DNA from: Sepioteuthis lessoniana
Lineage: Eukaryota; Mollusca; Cephalopoda; Myopsida; Loliginidae
NCBI GenBank assembly: GCA_963585895.1
Contig: OY757913.1
Coordinates: 106,020,618 to 106,084,617, forward strand
DNA: 64,000 bases
Direction: 5' to 3'
The notes under the pieces were generated by a model. That model was not told where the DNA came from and did not search any database. It was given only the letters and a program-made list of their open reading frames with translations. Both the position numbers and the translations under genes were made by a program. Below are positions 43,692 to 54,669 of this stretch, piece by piece (the first letter of the stretch is position 1; every line of letters begins with the position of its first letter).

Positions 43692-44465
43692 GTTTGTTTG
43701 TTTTTTTTTTTTTTTTGGTTATTGCATCAACACGCCTTCGAAACGACTTACATGCTTTCAAAATAAATTCTTCAGACATTTTATTCCATTCCTCCTCACT
43801 AGCAGTCTTAAGCAAACTAATAATTCGATGGGAAGTTACATTTGTTTTGTTTTCTAAAACACCCCGTTTAGCGTAATCAAGGGGGTTAAGTTCTGGTCTT
43901 AAATCTTGTTTAATTGCTGTCCTAAAAGTTTTCTCGTGGACCTTCAATTCATTAGCGTGCTTTTTTATTGACGTTGTGGGTTTCTTCTTAATCACCGTAG
44001 CGAAAGCAGTTCTTTTCATTTTTTTTTTTTTGTTCAATCATCCACTGCCCCTTTTTCTTCAAAATCTTTTTTTCAGTAAAAATATCTTCTTTGCTTTATA
44101 TAGTCGAGGGTGACCCGAAGGCTCCCTTTTCGATAGCTACAACACCAAGGTGTAGGGGAGGGCGCTACTCCATTCCCTGGATTGCTCCACTTTACCCTTG
44201 AGCCGTACCTTATAATGCTGAGTGTTAAGCAAGGTGGTATCAAGTTCCATTTTCAAAGTCTTTGGTATGACTCGACCTGGGATTGAACCTAGGTCTCCCG
44301 GGCCATTGGCGAACACTCTAACCGCTGGGCCAATGTCCCGGTGCCTTGCTTTATATACAGTAGACAAATAAGCATTAGCTTGGTTTCGGCGAATCATAGA
44401 TTCTTTATCGTTTATTTTCTTGCTCACTTATATTGGGCTGAATTTTAATGAAAAAGTACTTGAAT
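43692..44465 (-). pseudogene. DD37D-like transposase remnant split by SINE-C
   Basis: From the minus-strand start near 44427, MSKKINDKESMIRRNQANAY leads to STVYKAR. A SINE-C interrupts it, and the text resumes as FATVIKKKPTTSIKKHANEL, KVHEKTFRTAIKQDLRPELN, PLDYAKRGVLENKTNVTSHR and EEWNKMSEEFILKACKSFRR. NPLDY...VLENK is the third catalytic Asp block of DD37D-like Tc1/mariner enzymes. The middle part with the first two Asp residues is missing. The copy at 59470 has a similar gap, which suggests the family spread as a deleted form or lost the region twice. Confidence 0.75.
44103..44345 (-). mobile_element. SINE-C inserted in a transposase remnant, with target-site duplication
   Basis: Full-length SINE-C (head GGCACCGGGACATTGGCCC, GGTTAGAGTGTTCGCC, B-box-like GGTTCAATCCC on the minus strand). 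TTGCTTTATATA flanks it at 44091-44102 and 44346-44357. It is the best-preserved copy of the family here. Confidence 0.9.
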
Positions 44466-44639
44466 AATAGAACTAATCATAAAAATTTAGAATCATTTCT
44501 TTTTATTAAAAAATTGGACTAATCAGACTAAAGAAAAATTTATTTTTAGATTAATCCATATTTTGCTTCTGCACTATCTATAAGCCACCAGTCTACAGTG
44601 ATTGATCTGTTGCTACTTTTGGCGCTTAGTTTGGTTTGG

Positions 44640-44735
44640 CATTGTCAAAAAGCACTGGGCACCTTGTGAGAATCGAACTCACTAAATATATTGGGTAGTT
44701 TAGCTTGTTAACCATAATACCACGTGAGACTTCCA
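44640..44735 (-). mobile_element. tRNA-like SINE head, separate subfamily
   Basis: The minus strand reads CACGTGGTATTATGGTTAAC (A-box-like) and GAGTTCGATTCTCAC (B-box-like). It resembles 60808-60880. No SINE body follows that I can match. A genuine tRNA is unlikely because no cloverleaf arms close around it. Confidence 0.45.
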
Positions 44736-44789
44736 CGGCTGGTGATCTGTCAATACAAAGATTAGCTAAAAATTAAACAAAAAAAAAAC

Positions 44790-45120
44790 AAGAAAAACTA
44801 TGATGTCGCAGTCCAGCACGTTTGTCTCAATGCCTTGACCCACAGATAAAATGATTGGAGGACTAAGGATATGACCTCCTACACGGTGTAATTATCAACA
44901 TGAACCCTTTTATTTTGTCGGTGAGGTTTAGAATGCTGTGACTATGCTTCGCCAAAGGGTAAGCCCCCACTCCAAGAATGGGGTGTGATTCAAAAGAGCA
45001 TCAGATGAAGCACCAGTTCTGGAGAGACTACAGTACCATTTATTGCTATCACTCCCAGGTCCACACTGACCCTGAATGGTCGTACCCATTAGGGGTCTAT
45101 TTGTAAATAAAATAGATATT
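44790..45120 (+). repeat. SINE-D-related old repeat
   Basis: CACCAGTTCTGGAGAG, ATTTATTGCTATCACTCCC, AGGTCCACACTGACCC and ACCCATTAGGGGTCTATTTG match the order of the SINE-D body at 48420-48490, strongly diverged. Confidence 0.5.
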
Positions 45121-45479
45121 TAAAAATGATAATTACTGGATAGAAATAAGAGAAATAATACGGTTCTGTGTAAACAAATTGTTGTGGACTTTGGATAAGA
45201 CCGGTGGAAGAACAACTCAAAGAACGGGTGATAGGTGAACGTTATTGTATTAGCAGAAAAAGGAAGTCATACAAAGGAAGTGCTAGCCGTTCTCGGCTTG
45301 TCAAATGTCTCGTAAGAAACGTGAAGCTATCTTCTTTATTTCCTGTAAATTACAGGAAGGCACAAGGCCTTAAGTTTTTTGGGGAAGGGGAAGCGTGCGG
45401 TCTTGCAATAACTATGTTTTAACTAGTGGGACCTAGCTAGCCACATTCGCCGACCCATTCAACAATACAATATATAGTC

Positions 45480-47310
45480 ATTCTTCCGACACCATGCGCG
45501 CTGCTGCCACCAAAATACCACATTTGCTCGATGAAGAAAGGCCTACTTAAAACCCCGAGAGTGATGCATGATTTTATTTACAAATTGAGATTTTTACAAA
45601 TGATTTCATATGATGGGGATGGGAGGAAAAACCCCGAAATATATACAGAAACAAAGGAAAAATCCCCCGTTTGGTTGCCCTCCCATCCCCCCGTCTATAA
45701 ATTGGAGGCCGACTGTTTTCCGGGGCGAAAAGAACCGAAAACAAGCCGGACCTACCCTAGGTGAGGCAGGGATCCTAATCTACAGGGGTAAAAGGAAATA
45801 AGGGGTCGGGCGCGGTATGGGTTGATTCAAACAGTTAATATGATTTTTATACACATGAATGTTCAAGATCTTCAGTAAAGGCGGGCTGGGATACGGGGTA
45901 AGGTACAAAAATAATGGGGATGGGGAAGATCTTGAATACTAATGACTAGATGACGGGGACAATGACTGAAAACATACTGCTAACTAGGTTACAAGGGAAA
46001 AAGCTTTGCCTACTTACCGGGGGTGGGGTCCCGAAGGACCCGTACCGTAGACGCCATGAGCCGGCAGAGGAGGGAAGGATGACTCCAACATTGCCCCCTT
46101 TCTTACGACCGGGCTCGCTGCATTCACCCACCTTCTGCTGAATGTTATGCGATCCAAGCGTTTTCTATCGCATCTGATTTTGACCCTGAGCGAATGCCTA
46201 AAGTACAAAACCAGATCACGATGAGAAAAGTTTGCATCGTCATACAATCCCTTCTTTCGCGTAGTCCAAATCACCATTCGAGCTACAGCCAGGATCGCGA
46301 GAAACACCACACGCTTCTCACCCTGAAACGGAGGAAGAACGTTGTCCACGACGTAACCAACGTCGAGCAGCACGAGCTGCTTGGGTTCGATGCGAGCCGT
46401 CCACTCCCCGACGTGATCCCAAAACGGGCGAACTCGCTCGCAGTAGTAGAAGGTGTGCTCAGCCGTTTCCTCTAAGCCACTGCTGCAGCGAGGGCAATCA
46501 GGCATGTCTGCCAGGCCCGCTTTGTAGTTCAAGCAGAGAAGGGGTAACGCATTCCGTGCAAGTCGCCAGGTGAGCGAGAACTCGGAGTTGTTCAAGAAGC
46601 TCGATCCTGGCGCCCAATTCTCCTCCGCCGTCCAGCCTCGCCGCTCGCTAAGAGGATCAGAAGCGGAACCCACCACTAATTCCCGATATAGCTCTTTCCG
46701 AGGCCGTGAAAGGTCACTGGACCCAAGAAGGTTACGAAGGGCCTTTCGGCACTCGCGGACAAACAGTGCTTCGCCCAAAGGCTTACGTCGACCTTCAGCC
46801 TTTGGGTCTGACTGGAGGCGAGGAAAAGTCCGACTCGCCTTTCGTCCCCCGTCAAGGACCGGCCCAGATATGCAAGTCTTTCAGCAAGCCAATGGCTCTC
46901 CAGATCAGGCATACCCAGACCCCCGTTGCGTGTACGTTGGATACAGACCTGCCTACGGACCATCGGCCTTGCACCTCCCCAGAGCAATCTGGAGAGGGAT
47001 TGTTGCAGTGCCAACCGACGTGCCTTAGGCAGAGGAAGTACAGCCAATCGGTAAAGGATCAGAGGGAAGACGTACGTGGCGCACGCCTCCGCCCTGCCCT
47101 TTAAGGACAACCTCCTTGAAAGCCAGATTCCCACCTGAGCATTCACCTTGGTTTGTACTTCCGACCAATTTCGCTCCAGTTGGAGGTCGGGCCCGAACCA
47201 CACCCCGAGGATGCGGACGGGTCCGTCACTCCACGAGAAGCTATCGTTTCAAAGCGAGCTAAGCTCGGCGAATATGTTTAGGTTGGACGAGTCCATCTTT
47301 GGGGTATGGT
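45480..47310 (-). mobile_element. L1/Tx1-like LINE, 3' part
   Basis: A GC-rich island in AT-rich surroundings. Minus-strand coding (47310-46014) is followed by a ~500-bp 3' UTR and TTTGTAAATAAAATCATGC (45564-45582), a polyadenylation signal near the end. The 5' endonuclease and palm parts are absent, so it is a 5'-truncated insertion. Base composition differs so much from the flanks that a different history from the RTE elements is likely. Confidence 0.7.
46014..47310 (-). pseudogene. L1/Tx1-like LINE protein, C-terminal part, frame-broken
   Basis: The first block (47310-46676) reads GVWFGPDLQLERNW, SRRLSLKGRAEACATYVFPL, LYRLAVLPLP and RNGGLGMPDLESHWLAERLA, typical of the region after the reverse transcriptase in L1/Tx1-like proteins. 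The second block (46778-46014, another frame) reads FSLTWRLARNALPLLCLNYK and CPRCSSGLEETAEHTFYYCE, then RVRPFWDHV, an RT-associated zinc-binding motif (CxxC...H...C). It ends GTGPSGPHPR. The two frames overlap at 46676-46778, which points to one indel. Catalytic motifs lie outside the fragment. Confidence 0.75.
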
Positions 47311-47335
47311 AGGATATGTCCCCATAACACAAATT

Positions 47336-47545
47336 ATTATTAAATTAAACTGCATAAGATGATGTAGCTCCAGTTCTGGTGAGTGTGGAGTACATCTCTG
47401 ACCAGAAAAGGTACTTCGGGTAAAGTTCCCATCTATGCGTCAAATAGATCCGTTTTACAAAAATTGTATATATAAATGTACTACGAACGTGATTCCCTAA
47501 CTTCCTAGAATTAAAAAAAAAACTTAGATGAGTTCACATGCTGTT
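47336..47545 (+). repeat. SINE-D-related old repeat
   Basis: Same family and orientation as 41755-41960 (AGTTCTGGTGAGTGTGGAGT, GGGTAAAGTTCCCATC, ATAAATGTACTACGAACGTG). Confidence 0.6.
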
Positions 47546-48119
47546 AAAATCAATCAATCAATTAATCCATATTTTTGTTATCTATCACTACGGTAATCAA
47601 TCAATATAGTATGTTTAGTTTAATTAGCACGTAATATGTTTAACATTCATTCTTTAAATAAAAAAAAGGAGAAATTATTGTACGTTAACACTTCATGGAA
47701 ATCAAGGAAGCCAAGCCTGAATATCTCTTGCTGGAAATCCTCTGCTGTAAATATAATGATGGTTGTTAATAAATATACAAAACTAGTAGTCTTATTTTAC
47801 GATAAAATTAAAGATATAGTCTTCAACTTTCAATTAAAGTCTTTTTCTTCATTCTGCTTATCTCTTAAAATCGAAATTGAATTATTACGAACTAGAAACC
47901 GTATTTTCAAAAGTTTTATGGATCTGGCATTTTGATTGTCTATTTTTATTTTATTGGTAATTTCTTATTTAGAAATCAGTAGTAACTTTTAAAAATTCAG
48001 TTGATAGATATACTGCAAGACTATTAGAGATATAACTACATTGGAGAGTTTTTAAGGAAGTAAAGTTAATTTGTTCTTACATTTTTTAGAGACTTGTTCT
48101 CATCATGTTCAAAACTTAC
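47546..48119. other. Unassigned AT-rich sequence
   Basis: A 99-codon AT-rich frame (47636-47935) has no family resemblance. Nothing else found. Confidence 0.4.
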
Positions 48120-48720
48120 CAAGTCGGCTAGTGGGGTCTGAAGAAAACACCGACTGCTTCTCTGAAAAGGGGTAAGATTCCCCCAATGGGTGTCCTGTGA
48201 CCCAGGTCGCTGGGTCTGTAGAATATACCGACTGTTTCTCTGCATAGAGGTAAGATTCCTCTAAGTGTCACGTGGCCTTGTCGGTTGGGCCTGTAGAATA
48301 TACCGATTGCTTTTCTGCAGAGGTGTAAGATTCCCCCATCGAGTGTCCTGGCTAGGACACAAAAGAATCTGATGGTAAGTTTCCAGTAATGCAAGGGTTT
48401 TGGAGATTGTGGTGTACCCTTTCATTGCTGTTGCTCCCAGCTCAACTCTTACCTGGAGTGGTAGCACTTGATAAGGTCCTATCTATGGGTCAAATAGAAC
48501 TAAAGCGCGTACTTATGCTAAACTGAATTGCTTAACATTTTAAACTGCGTACTAATGCTAAATTGAATTGTTTGAAATAGAACTGCTTTGACATTTAACT
48601 AAACTGTTTTGAAATTTAACTGTTTGTAAACCAAAACTATATTTATACTAAACTGAATTGTTTTAAATTTAATTCGATCTTAAATGACCGGAAAAGCGTA
48701 GATATGCCGTAAAACAAAAC
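48120..48720 (+). mobile_element. SINE-D, longest copy, with triplicated head
   Basis: The ~75-80-bp head (GTCGGNTGGGNCTGTAGAAT, ACCGACTGCTTCTCTGCA, GTAAGATTCCCCC) occurs three times in tandem (48120-48365). The body follows: AATCTGATGGTAAGTTTCC, CTCCCAGCTCAACTC, GATAAGGTCCTATCTATGGG, repeated AAACTGAATTGTTT text, and the end GATATGCCGTAAAACAAAAC. It reads 5' to 3' on this strand because the tail equals the SINE-A tail. I cannot prove a Pol III promoter in the head. Confidence 0.75.
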
Positions 48721-48794
48721 AACCGGTCAATCAACCATGTTCAAAACGAAATGAATATCATTTAAATTGGTTCTTCTATTTTTCATTGCAGTTT

Positions 48795-50140
48795 AGAGGG
48801 TCGTTCAAAAAGCTCTAAGCTTCCTCCGGAAAGACCGGCCTTACTGAAACATTTTTGCTGTGACAAAACACGAATTCTTTTTATAAAACTAGAAAAATAG
48901 AGATGCCCGTGGTGTAATGGTTATCGTCGTAGGAAATGGACACGGCGACACGAGTTCAAAACCTGGAAGAGACTGATTGCATTTCACATAGCACTAATAC
49001 TTTTGAGAAAGTTATGAATCCAATTATTCTCCGTCCATGAGTAAATAGAAGGGCAGACTGTGTACTTCAGCCTTGATAAGGCAACTAGTCTAGGAGAAGG
49101 AAAACTCTGAATTGAAACCTGTTAAAATCCTCTTAAAAATTGACCTTGTGTCATATCCTGCGTGAGCGGAGGGGTTGGTAAATATGATATGATAAAACTA
49201 GAAAAACTAAATCAGAACCCTGTCTTAATTTCTGTGTAGTTGATGCCCACGCAAATGTGAGAGGTGTGAGACAAATCTAAAAATTGACAAAACACAGACC
49301 CTAGCTGTCATAAAATATCTTCAAAAGAAAGGTATGACACGCAAAGAAACCCAGATATTTGCTGAGGACTCCCTTTTTTCAAATGCGACAGGGAAAGCAC
49401 AGAAGACAAACCTCGCTCGAGTCATCCAAAATCCTTAACCACTGAACAATATGATGCCACTCACTGTTTGGTTTTGGATGGGGACTCTAAAACACAGGCT
49501 AAAAAGAAGTCGTCATTTCCAGGACAATTCTGACAGGCTTCCGGGATAACCGCAAGGGTAACCACCGCAGATGTGTAGCTTGAAATGAAACATGGGTTCA
49601 CAACTTTGAAACTGAATCAAAGATTCAAAACTTAAAATGGAAACTTGTTCTTTACCGCCCCAAAGAAATTGAAATGGACAGCGTTTATTGGAAAGGCTAT
49701 GGCTTCTGGGTCTTTTTATTAGGATTTGAATATGTAAACATGATAGAAATCCTGGACAAGCCGAACGCTATTAACTGAAATTATATTTCATCTGAATTAA
49801 GACAACTGAAGGAAGCAGTCGGGTGCTTGCTACAGGATACTGTTCCCGCTCACATTCTTCATATTTCGAAGGCTGAAGCATCCAACATTGGCTTTTATTT
49901 GCCATCTCATCCCAACCTATCTCACCATACTTAAGTCGACCTGACTTCTTCCCGTTTCCGAAACTCAAATCAAATCTACGTATTTGCTATTTTAAAAACA
50001 ATGATAAATTGATTAGTGATGTGGAAGAGACTTTAAAGGACCAGGATATCATTTTTTTCTATGATGGGATTGCAATGCTCGAGTAACGTTGGGTCTAGGA
50101 GGTTGATGTCAAGGTGGGCTGTATAGAAAAAGAGTGAAAA
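48795..50140 (+). pseudogene. mariner (DD34D) remnant split by SINE-B
   Basis: The left end GGGTCGTTCAAAAAGCTCTA is TIR-like. Decayed frames give WVHNFETE-, KKGMTRKETQ-, AFIGKAMASGSF-like and LDKPNAIN pieces, SELRQLKEAVGCLLQDTVPA, HILHISKAEASNIGFYLPSH and, at the end, QRWV- and VDVKVGCIEK-like text. This is a mariner transposase with many stops and shifts and a QD motif near 49835. The SINE-B at 48898-49191 lies near its 5' end. It is the most decayed DNA transposon here. Confidence 0.65.
48898..49191 (+). mobile_element. SINE-B, complete, with 15-bp target-site duplication
   Basis: Head AGATGCCCGTGGTGTAATGG, B-box-like GAGTTCAAAACC, body ACTTCAGCCTTGATAAGGC and CTAGTCTAGGAGAAGG, end GAGGGGTTGGTAAATATG. 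ATAAAACTAGAAAAA flanks it at 48883-48897 and 49192-49206. Confidence 0.9.
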
Positions 50141-50234
50141 AATGTCTTAAAATCTCCAACTCCTTCCATGTTAGGCAAAGGACTCCTTTAACGATCCCCG
50201 TATTCCTTGAATTATATATATATATATATATATA

Positions 50235-50283
<49 letters not shown>

Positions 50284-51109
50284 CTATAAGACTTTGATAG
50301 AGTGAAAAAATACAATTAGCAAATAAGAATTATGCAAACGGATATCTGGGAAAAATTCAACGAAAAAAGACAAAAGACACCTGTACTATTTGAAAATAAT
50401 CAGGAAGAAAAAAAAAACAATGGCAGAATCAACTAAGCTAAACGTGAGTTGTGTTCAATACACTTGGTAGAGTAAATTTTAAAAAAAAGCCTACAAAGAC
50501 AGATCATTCCATCCAGGTTTCACCTATTGGATCTTCAGATCTACGTTTTCGCAATTTTGAAAACAATGGTGATTCTTCCTGAAGATCCAGTAGGTGTGGT
50601 CTGGGTGGATTGGTCAGACTCTGAAGGTTTTATTACTAGATTGATAGATAGAAAGGGTTGACTCATTAATCATTTCCGTGTCAGTAAAATAATTTAGTTA
50701 TGAATAATTTAAGAAGTTAATTTCCATTAATTAATCTCAATCAATAATATATTCTCTTTTAAGTTGCATCATCTCTTAGCATTTATCAGGTAACTTGTTG
50801 AATCCTCTCAAACAAAATTCACAATATCTCGAGCTCTAGATGTCTTCCACAAAGGTTTTAAATTGATCACTTGAGGTTTTCTTTTAAATTCAAATATTAC
50901 ATAGAGAAGGAAAAAGATGGAAATCACTTGCTCTTGTAAATAAGTTGGATGGAATAGAAGAAAGGAACATACATTTCGATTTTTTCTGCGATATTATTGC
51001 CAAATGTTACTCTTGTAACGTAATGGCCAAGGGATTTCGGTTCATGCCTTGAGTTTATTTTGGTTAAGAACCTTTCGGCTCAGCACATGGGTTAGTTAGG
51101 TGCAAACCT
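50141..51109. other. Unassigned sequence with microsatellite and hairpin
   Basis: (TA)n(TTA)n at 50214-50281. A ~40-bp imperfect inverted repeat (50502-50540 with 50575-50615) carries CACCTATTGGATCTTCAG and its complement. No gene found. Confidence 0.5.
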
Positions 51110-51550
51110 TGATGTAGGTGGTAACGCGCGTGCGGGGTGGACGTGCCACTCAGAGATGTCACAATAGCCCGAGATGACGTAATGGGGTGACAGGGTGCGG
51201 GTGACGTCACGCACCGGAAGCGCGCGGAGGTTTGTGTGAGATTTGAAGAAAGTGAAAGAGTTGAATACTAGACGCCAAACGAGGAGGATCGACTTTTGGA
51301 GCTCACAGACGCGAGGCGAACTTGCGCTCTATGGGGGCCGCACGAAATGGGGGCTAAATGAATAAGACAGCATAGCAAGATTGTGTCTCTCTTCCTTATG
51401 TCGAAATCTTTAACTTAAAGTTAATAAAAACGTTTCGTACCTGAACAAGAAGTCGTTACGTGTTTTCGAATTTCGGGATTCCTATGTTCTTTATGTGTCC
51501 TACGTTATGTATATATGTAATGAACATCCCATGTACATTTCGCAAAAAGC
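51110..51550 (+). mobile_element. LTR-like sequence (solo LTR fossil)
   Basis: Starts near TGATGTAGGTGGTAACGCG. It contains GAGATGACGTAATGG and GGTGACGTCACGCACC (CRE-like), a GC-rich promoter-like stretch, TTAATAAAAACG (polyadenylation-like, 51419) and then the GTACCTGAACAAGAAGTCG part that is tandemly repeated, inverted, at 523-1290. AGCATAG...GTGTCTCTC is also shared with the inverted pair at 21056-22606. No internal region beside it. Clade not assignable. Confidence 0.6.
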
Positions 51551-51654
51551 CGTATTTACCTATAGTACACTCTCCCTTATCAGAGAAGCACAATGTTTCT
51601 GACATTCACGAATGTAGAGCATTATCTGAAAAGATTTTACCATACAGGCTAGCT

Positions 51655-51830
51655 GGTTTGTTAGGTTTATGACATATCAACCTTTGCAGGTTATTTAATG
51701 TCAAATCCATTGTTATGCAAATAGTTCTATTTCAAACAATTCAGTTTAGCATGAGTAAACAGTTTAATTATCAAAAACATGTCTATTTCAAGTTATTCAG
51801 TTTATCACTACCTATTTCGAGACAAAATCA
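51655..51830 (-). mobile_element. SINE-D, 3' half
   Basis: TTAGGTTTATGACATATCAA, CTTTGCAGGTTATTTAATG, then the body text CAAACAATTCAGTTTAGCAT. The head is missing. Confidence 0.6.
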
Positions 51831-52640
51831 TTCAAAACAGTCTAAAAATAGATGCAAACTATTAATATAATAATGATTTATTCATAAGATAAAAAACTCA
51901 AAAAATGATTGCATATCCTGGAAGCTGATATAAAAATTATAAAAAATTATAAATTATAAAAGCAATTAAACAAAATTGATTTGATGTCTCGTACTCAAAG
52001 TGTGCACTTTTACTGGACGTGTTCCAAATGACCGCCAGTGCACTTGTCTCCGTAATAAATCATTATCATATTAATGATTGCATCTATTTTGATATATTCT
52101 ACACAACGGTGATCCCACTCTACATCCAGCACAAGTTTTCTTCCATGAAGCTCTGCTTTTGAAGTTGGCTACCGAGATTCATCCTTGTCAATCCATTGCC
52201 TTTTTTGTTGATCCATTTTTTTCGTCATATTTAAAGATCTTCATGAGATACGGATTATCTCTTTGCCTTGAAAGGGTTCACCTACCGGATTATCAAGATA
52301 ATTCACAATTATTCCGATGATTTGGTAGGTGAATCTTATATAAATTACATTTGGCTTTTTAGGCATTCTAATTTTGCTCCACTTAGTGTATTAGGCAATT
52401 TGACGTTTTAGCTGAGGTAGCTCCATCAGTGATTTACTTTTCTTTTTACTTTTTTGGCTAGACATTGCTGTGTTGATTGATTTTTTTAAAACAGTATGAA
52501 TGTTTTTAGTCTCTTCTGTTTTTATTGATTTTTCCCAGATATTTCTTTGTACAATTTTTTTTTTACAAATCGTATCATCTGGATGTTTTCACAGAGTCAT
52601 AGTGTTGATATCAAAAATAAAAAAAACAAAAAATAAATAA

Positions 52641-52644
<4 letters not shown>
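51831..52644. other. Unassigned sequence with a hairpin
   Basis: An imperfect inverted repeat, 52273-52300 with 52310-52340 (TTCACCTACCGGATTATCA with TGATTTGGTAGGTGAA). The rest AT-rich, not recognised. Confidence 0.45.

Positions 52645-52680
<36 letters not shown>
52645..52680. repeat. (TA)n microsatellite
   Basis: Pure TA run; a CA/TA tract and TC/TA tract also occur at 52938-52958 and 52975-53004. Confidence 0.95.
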
Positions 52681-52684
<4 letters not shown>

Positions 52685-52972
52685 AAATCTAGGCAAAATA
52701 AAAGTGCTTAGCTTAAACTGTTTGTTATTTCTAATATTGCTATAGAATTATTGTTACAATAGTTGAATGAAAATCTAAGTAACAGCAATCAGTTCTGAGC
52801 AAAACGTTTTTATTTAACTTTAATTCGGATGCTTTCTGAGCAAAAATGAGTTCTTTGTATGCATTGTTCATGATTGACAACAAAATAAATACCTACACAT
52901 ATATGCACTCACACAGACACATACATGCACTCTCGTATACACACACACATATATATATGATATCAATGTTTA

Positions 52973-53006
<34 letters not shown>

Positions 53007-53270
53007 ACAGGGCCATTGGCCAAATGAGTAGAGTGTTCGCCAATGGTCCGGGAGACTGAGGTTCAATCTCTTGTCGAGTCATACCAAAGACTCAAAAAAT
53101 GGTACTTGATGCTACCTTGCCTAACACTCAGCATTAAAAGGTAACGATCAAGGGGAAATTGGAGCAATCCAGGGAATGGATTTGTGCCCTCCCCTACACT
53201 TCGGTGTGGTAGCTATTGAAAAGGGAACCTTCTGGTTACCCTCAACTAAGGTCGTCTGTTTTACTTACTT
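53007..53270 (+). mobile_element. SINE-C copy
   Basis: AGGGCCATTGGCC head, GTTCGCCAATGGTCCGGGAG, B-box-like GGTTCAATCTC, GTCGAGTCATACCAAAGAC, and tail GGTCGTCTGTTTTACTTAC. It lies between two TA-containing microsatellites. Confidence 0.85.
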
Positions 53271-53276
53271 ATATAT

Positions 53277-53278
53277 AC

Positions 53279-53315
<37 letters not shown>
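53277..53315 (+). repeat. (TG)n microsatellite
   Basis: TG run following ATACATATG. Confidence 0.95.
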
Positions 53316-53318
<3 letters not shown>

Positions 53319-53449
53319 GATTTATCCGATCATAAGAATAGGCATATTAAGTAAAACACTATAACATACTTTATATTCTACACATATTACTAACTAGATT
53401 AGCAAAACTGATTATTAACATAAAGTAGAGATTAATTTTTTTTTTTTTT

Positions 53450-54183
53450 GACATAGCGATACTGGCAAATACACCCAACCAAGCCGAAACGCTACTGCAT
53501 AGTTTGGAACGAGCAACTGCAGGCATAGGCTTCTATGTCAATGCACACAAAACGGAATATATGTGCTATAATCAAACGGGTAACATCTCCACTCTTGACG
53601 GAACCCCTCTTAAACTAGTAGACAAATTCACTTACCTAGGAAGCAGCGTCGAATCAACCGAAAAGGACATCGACACGAGGTTAACGAAAGCATGGAAAGC
53701 TAACGATAGGCTATCGATTATATGGAAATCAGACCTAACCGATAAAATGAAACGCAGTTTCTTCCAGTCAGCGGTTACATTGATACTGCTATATGGATGC
53801 ACTACATGGACTCTAACAAAACGGCTGGAGAAGAAGCTAGACGGCAATTACACAAGAATGCTGTGAGCAATCTTGAACAAGTCCTGGTGGCAACAACCCA
53901 CAAGACACTAACTGTACGGCCACCTACCTCCTATCACGAAAACTATCCAAGTTAGACGAACCAGACATGCAGGACACTGCTGGAGAAGCAGGGACGAACT
54001 CATAAGAGATTAACTCTTATAGACCCACACACATGGCCGTGCAAAAGCAGGACGACCAGCACAAACATACATTCAGCAACTATGTGAGGATACGGGATGT
54101 TGTCCAGAAGACCTGCCTGAGGCGATGAACGATAGGGAAAAGTGGCGAGAGAAGGTCAGGGATATCCGTGCTACCAGCACGAC

Positions 54184-54226
<43 letters not shown>

Positions 54227-54229
54227 CAT
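53450..54229 (+). pseudogene. RTE LINE, 5'-truncated 3' part
   Basis: Starts in the YADD region (DIAILANTPNQAETLLHSLE) and runs through TEYMCYNQTGNISTLDGTPL, KFTYLGSSVESTEKDIDTRL and ILLYGCTTWTLTKRLEKKL. A stop (TGA) lies after NYTRML, and further frame breaks follow in the C-terminal part. It ends with a long GAT tail (54184-54226). It is close to the copy at 4374, so young. ATTAATTT at 53431 and 54230 may be the target-site duplication. Confidence 0.85.
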
Positions 54230-54230
54230 A

Positions 54231-54600
54231 TTAATTTAAGTAAAATTGAATCCTTAAATTGACACACGGTTTGAGTGACAGACGGCGTTGATTGAGTCTA
54301 TGGCTTTGATTGAATTAAAAAGTCACGTGAACAGACGACACTAGAGGAATAAGATATCATTCATTGGCGAGAATCGTTTGACTAGAGCGATTGAAAATTG
54401 CTCCTATGATTTCTAATTCCCTGTGTGGTCATCATTAAGTAAAATTGTATAAGCACAAGGAAAATGTCTTCATCGCAATGCAGAACTCGAAACAGAAGAC
54501 GAGATGTACGCGGCGACATGGGTGATAGCAAGACGAGAAAAAAAACTCTCTGTTAGCAATTAATAACTGTTTATTGAAATACAATGGTGCAGCAATAACA

Positions 54601-54601
<1 letters not shown>
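54231..54601. other. Unassigned sequence
   Basis: No gene or repeat recognised. Confidence 0.4.

Positions 54602-54665
<64 letters not shown>
54602..54665. repeat. (TA)n(GA)n compound microsatellite
   Basis: TA then GA; a minus-strand frame across it is an artefact. Confidence 0.95.
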
Positions 54666-54669
54666 CGAG

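Noticed and set aside
45204-45801. Small plus-strand frames of 72-77 codons
   Set aside because: No family resemblance; they mostly overlap the 3' UTR of the minus-strand LINE and its flank.
46570-47104. Plus-strand frames of 152 and 132 codons in the GC-rich island
   Set aside because: They are shadows of the minus-strand L1/Tx1-like coding region, which has recognisable motifs.
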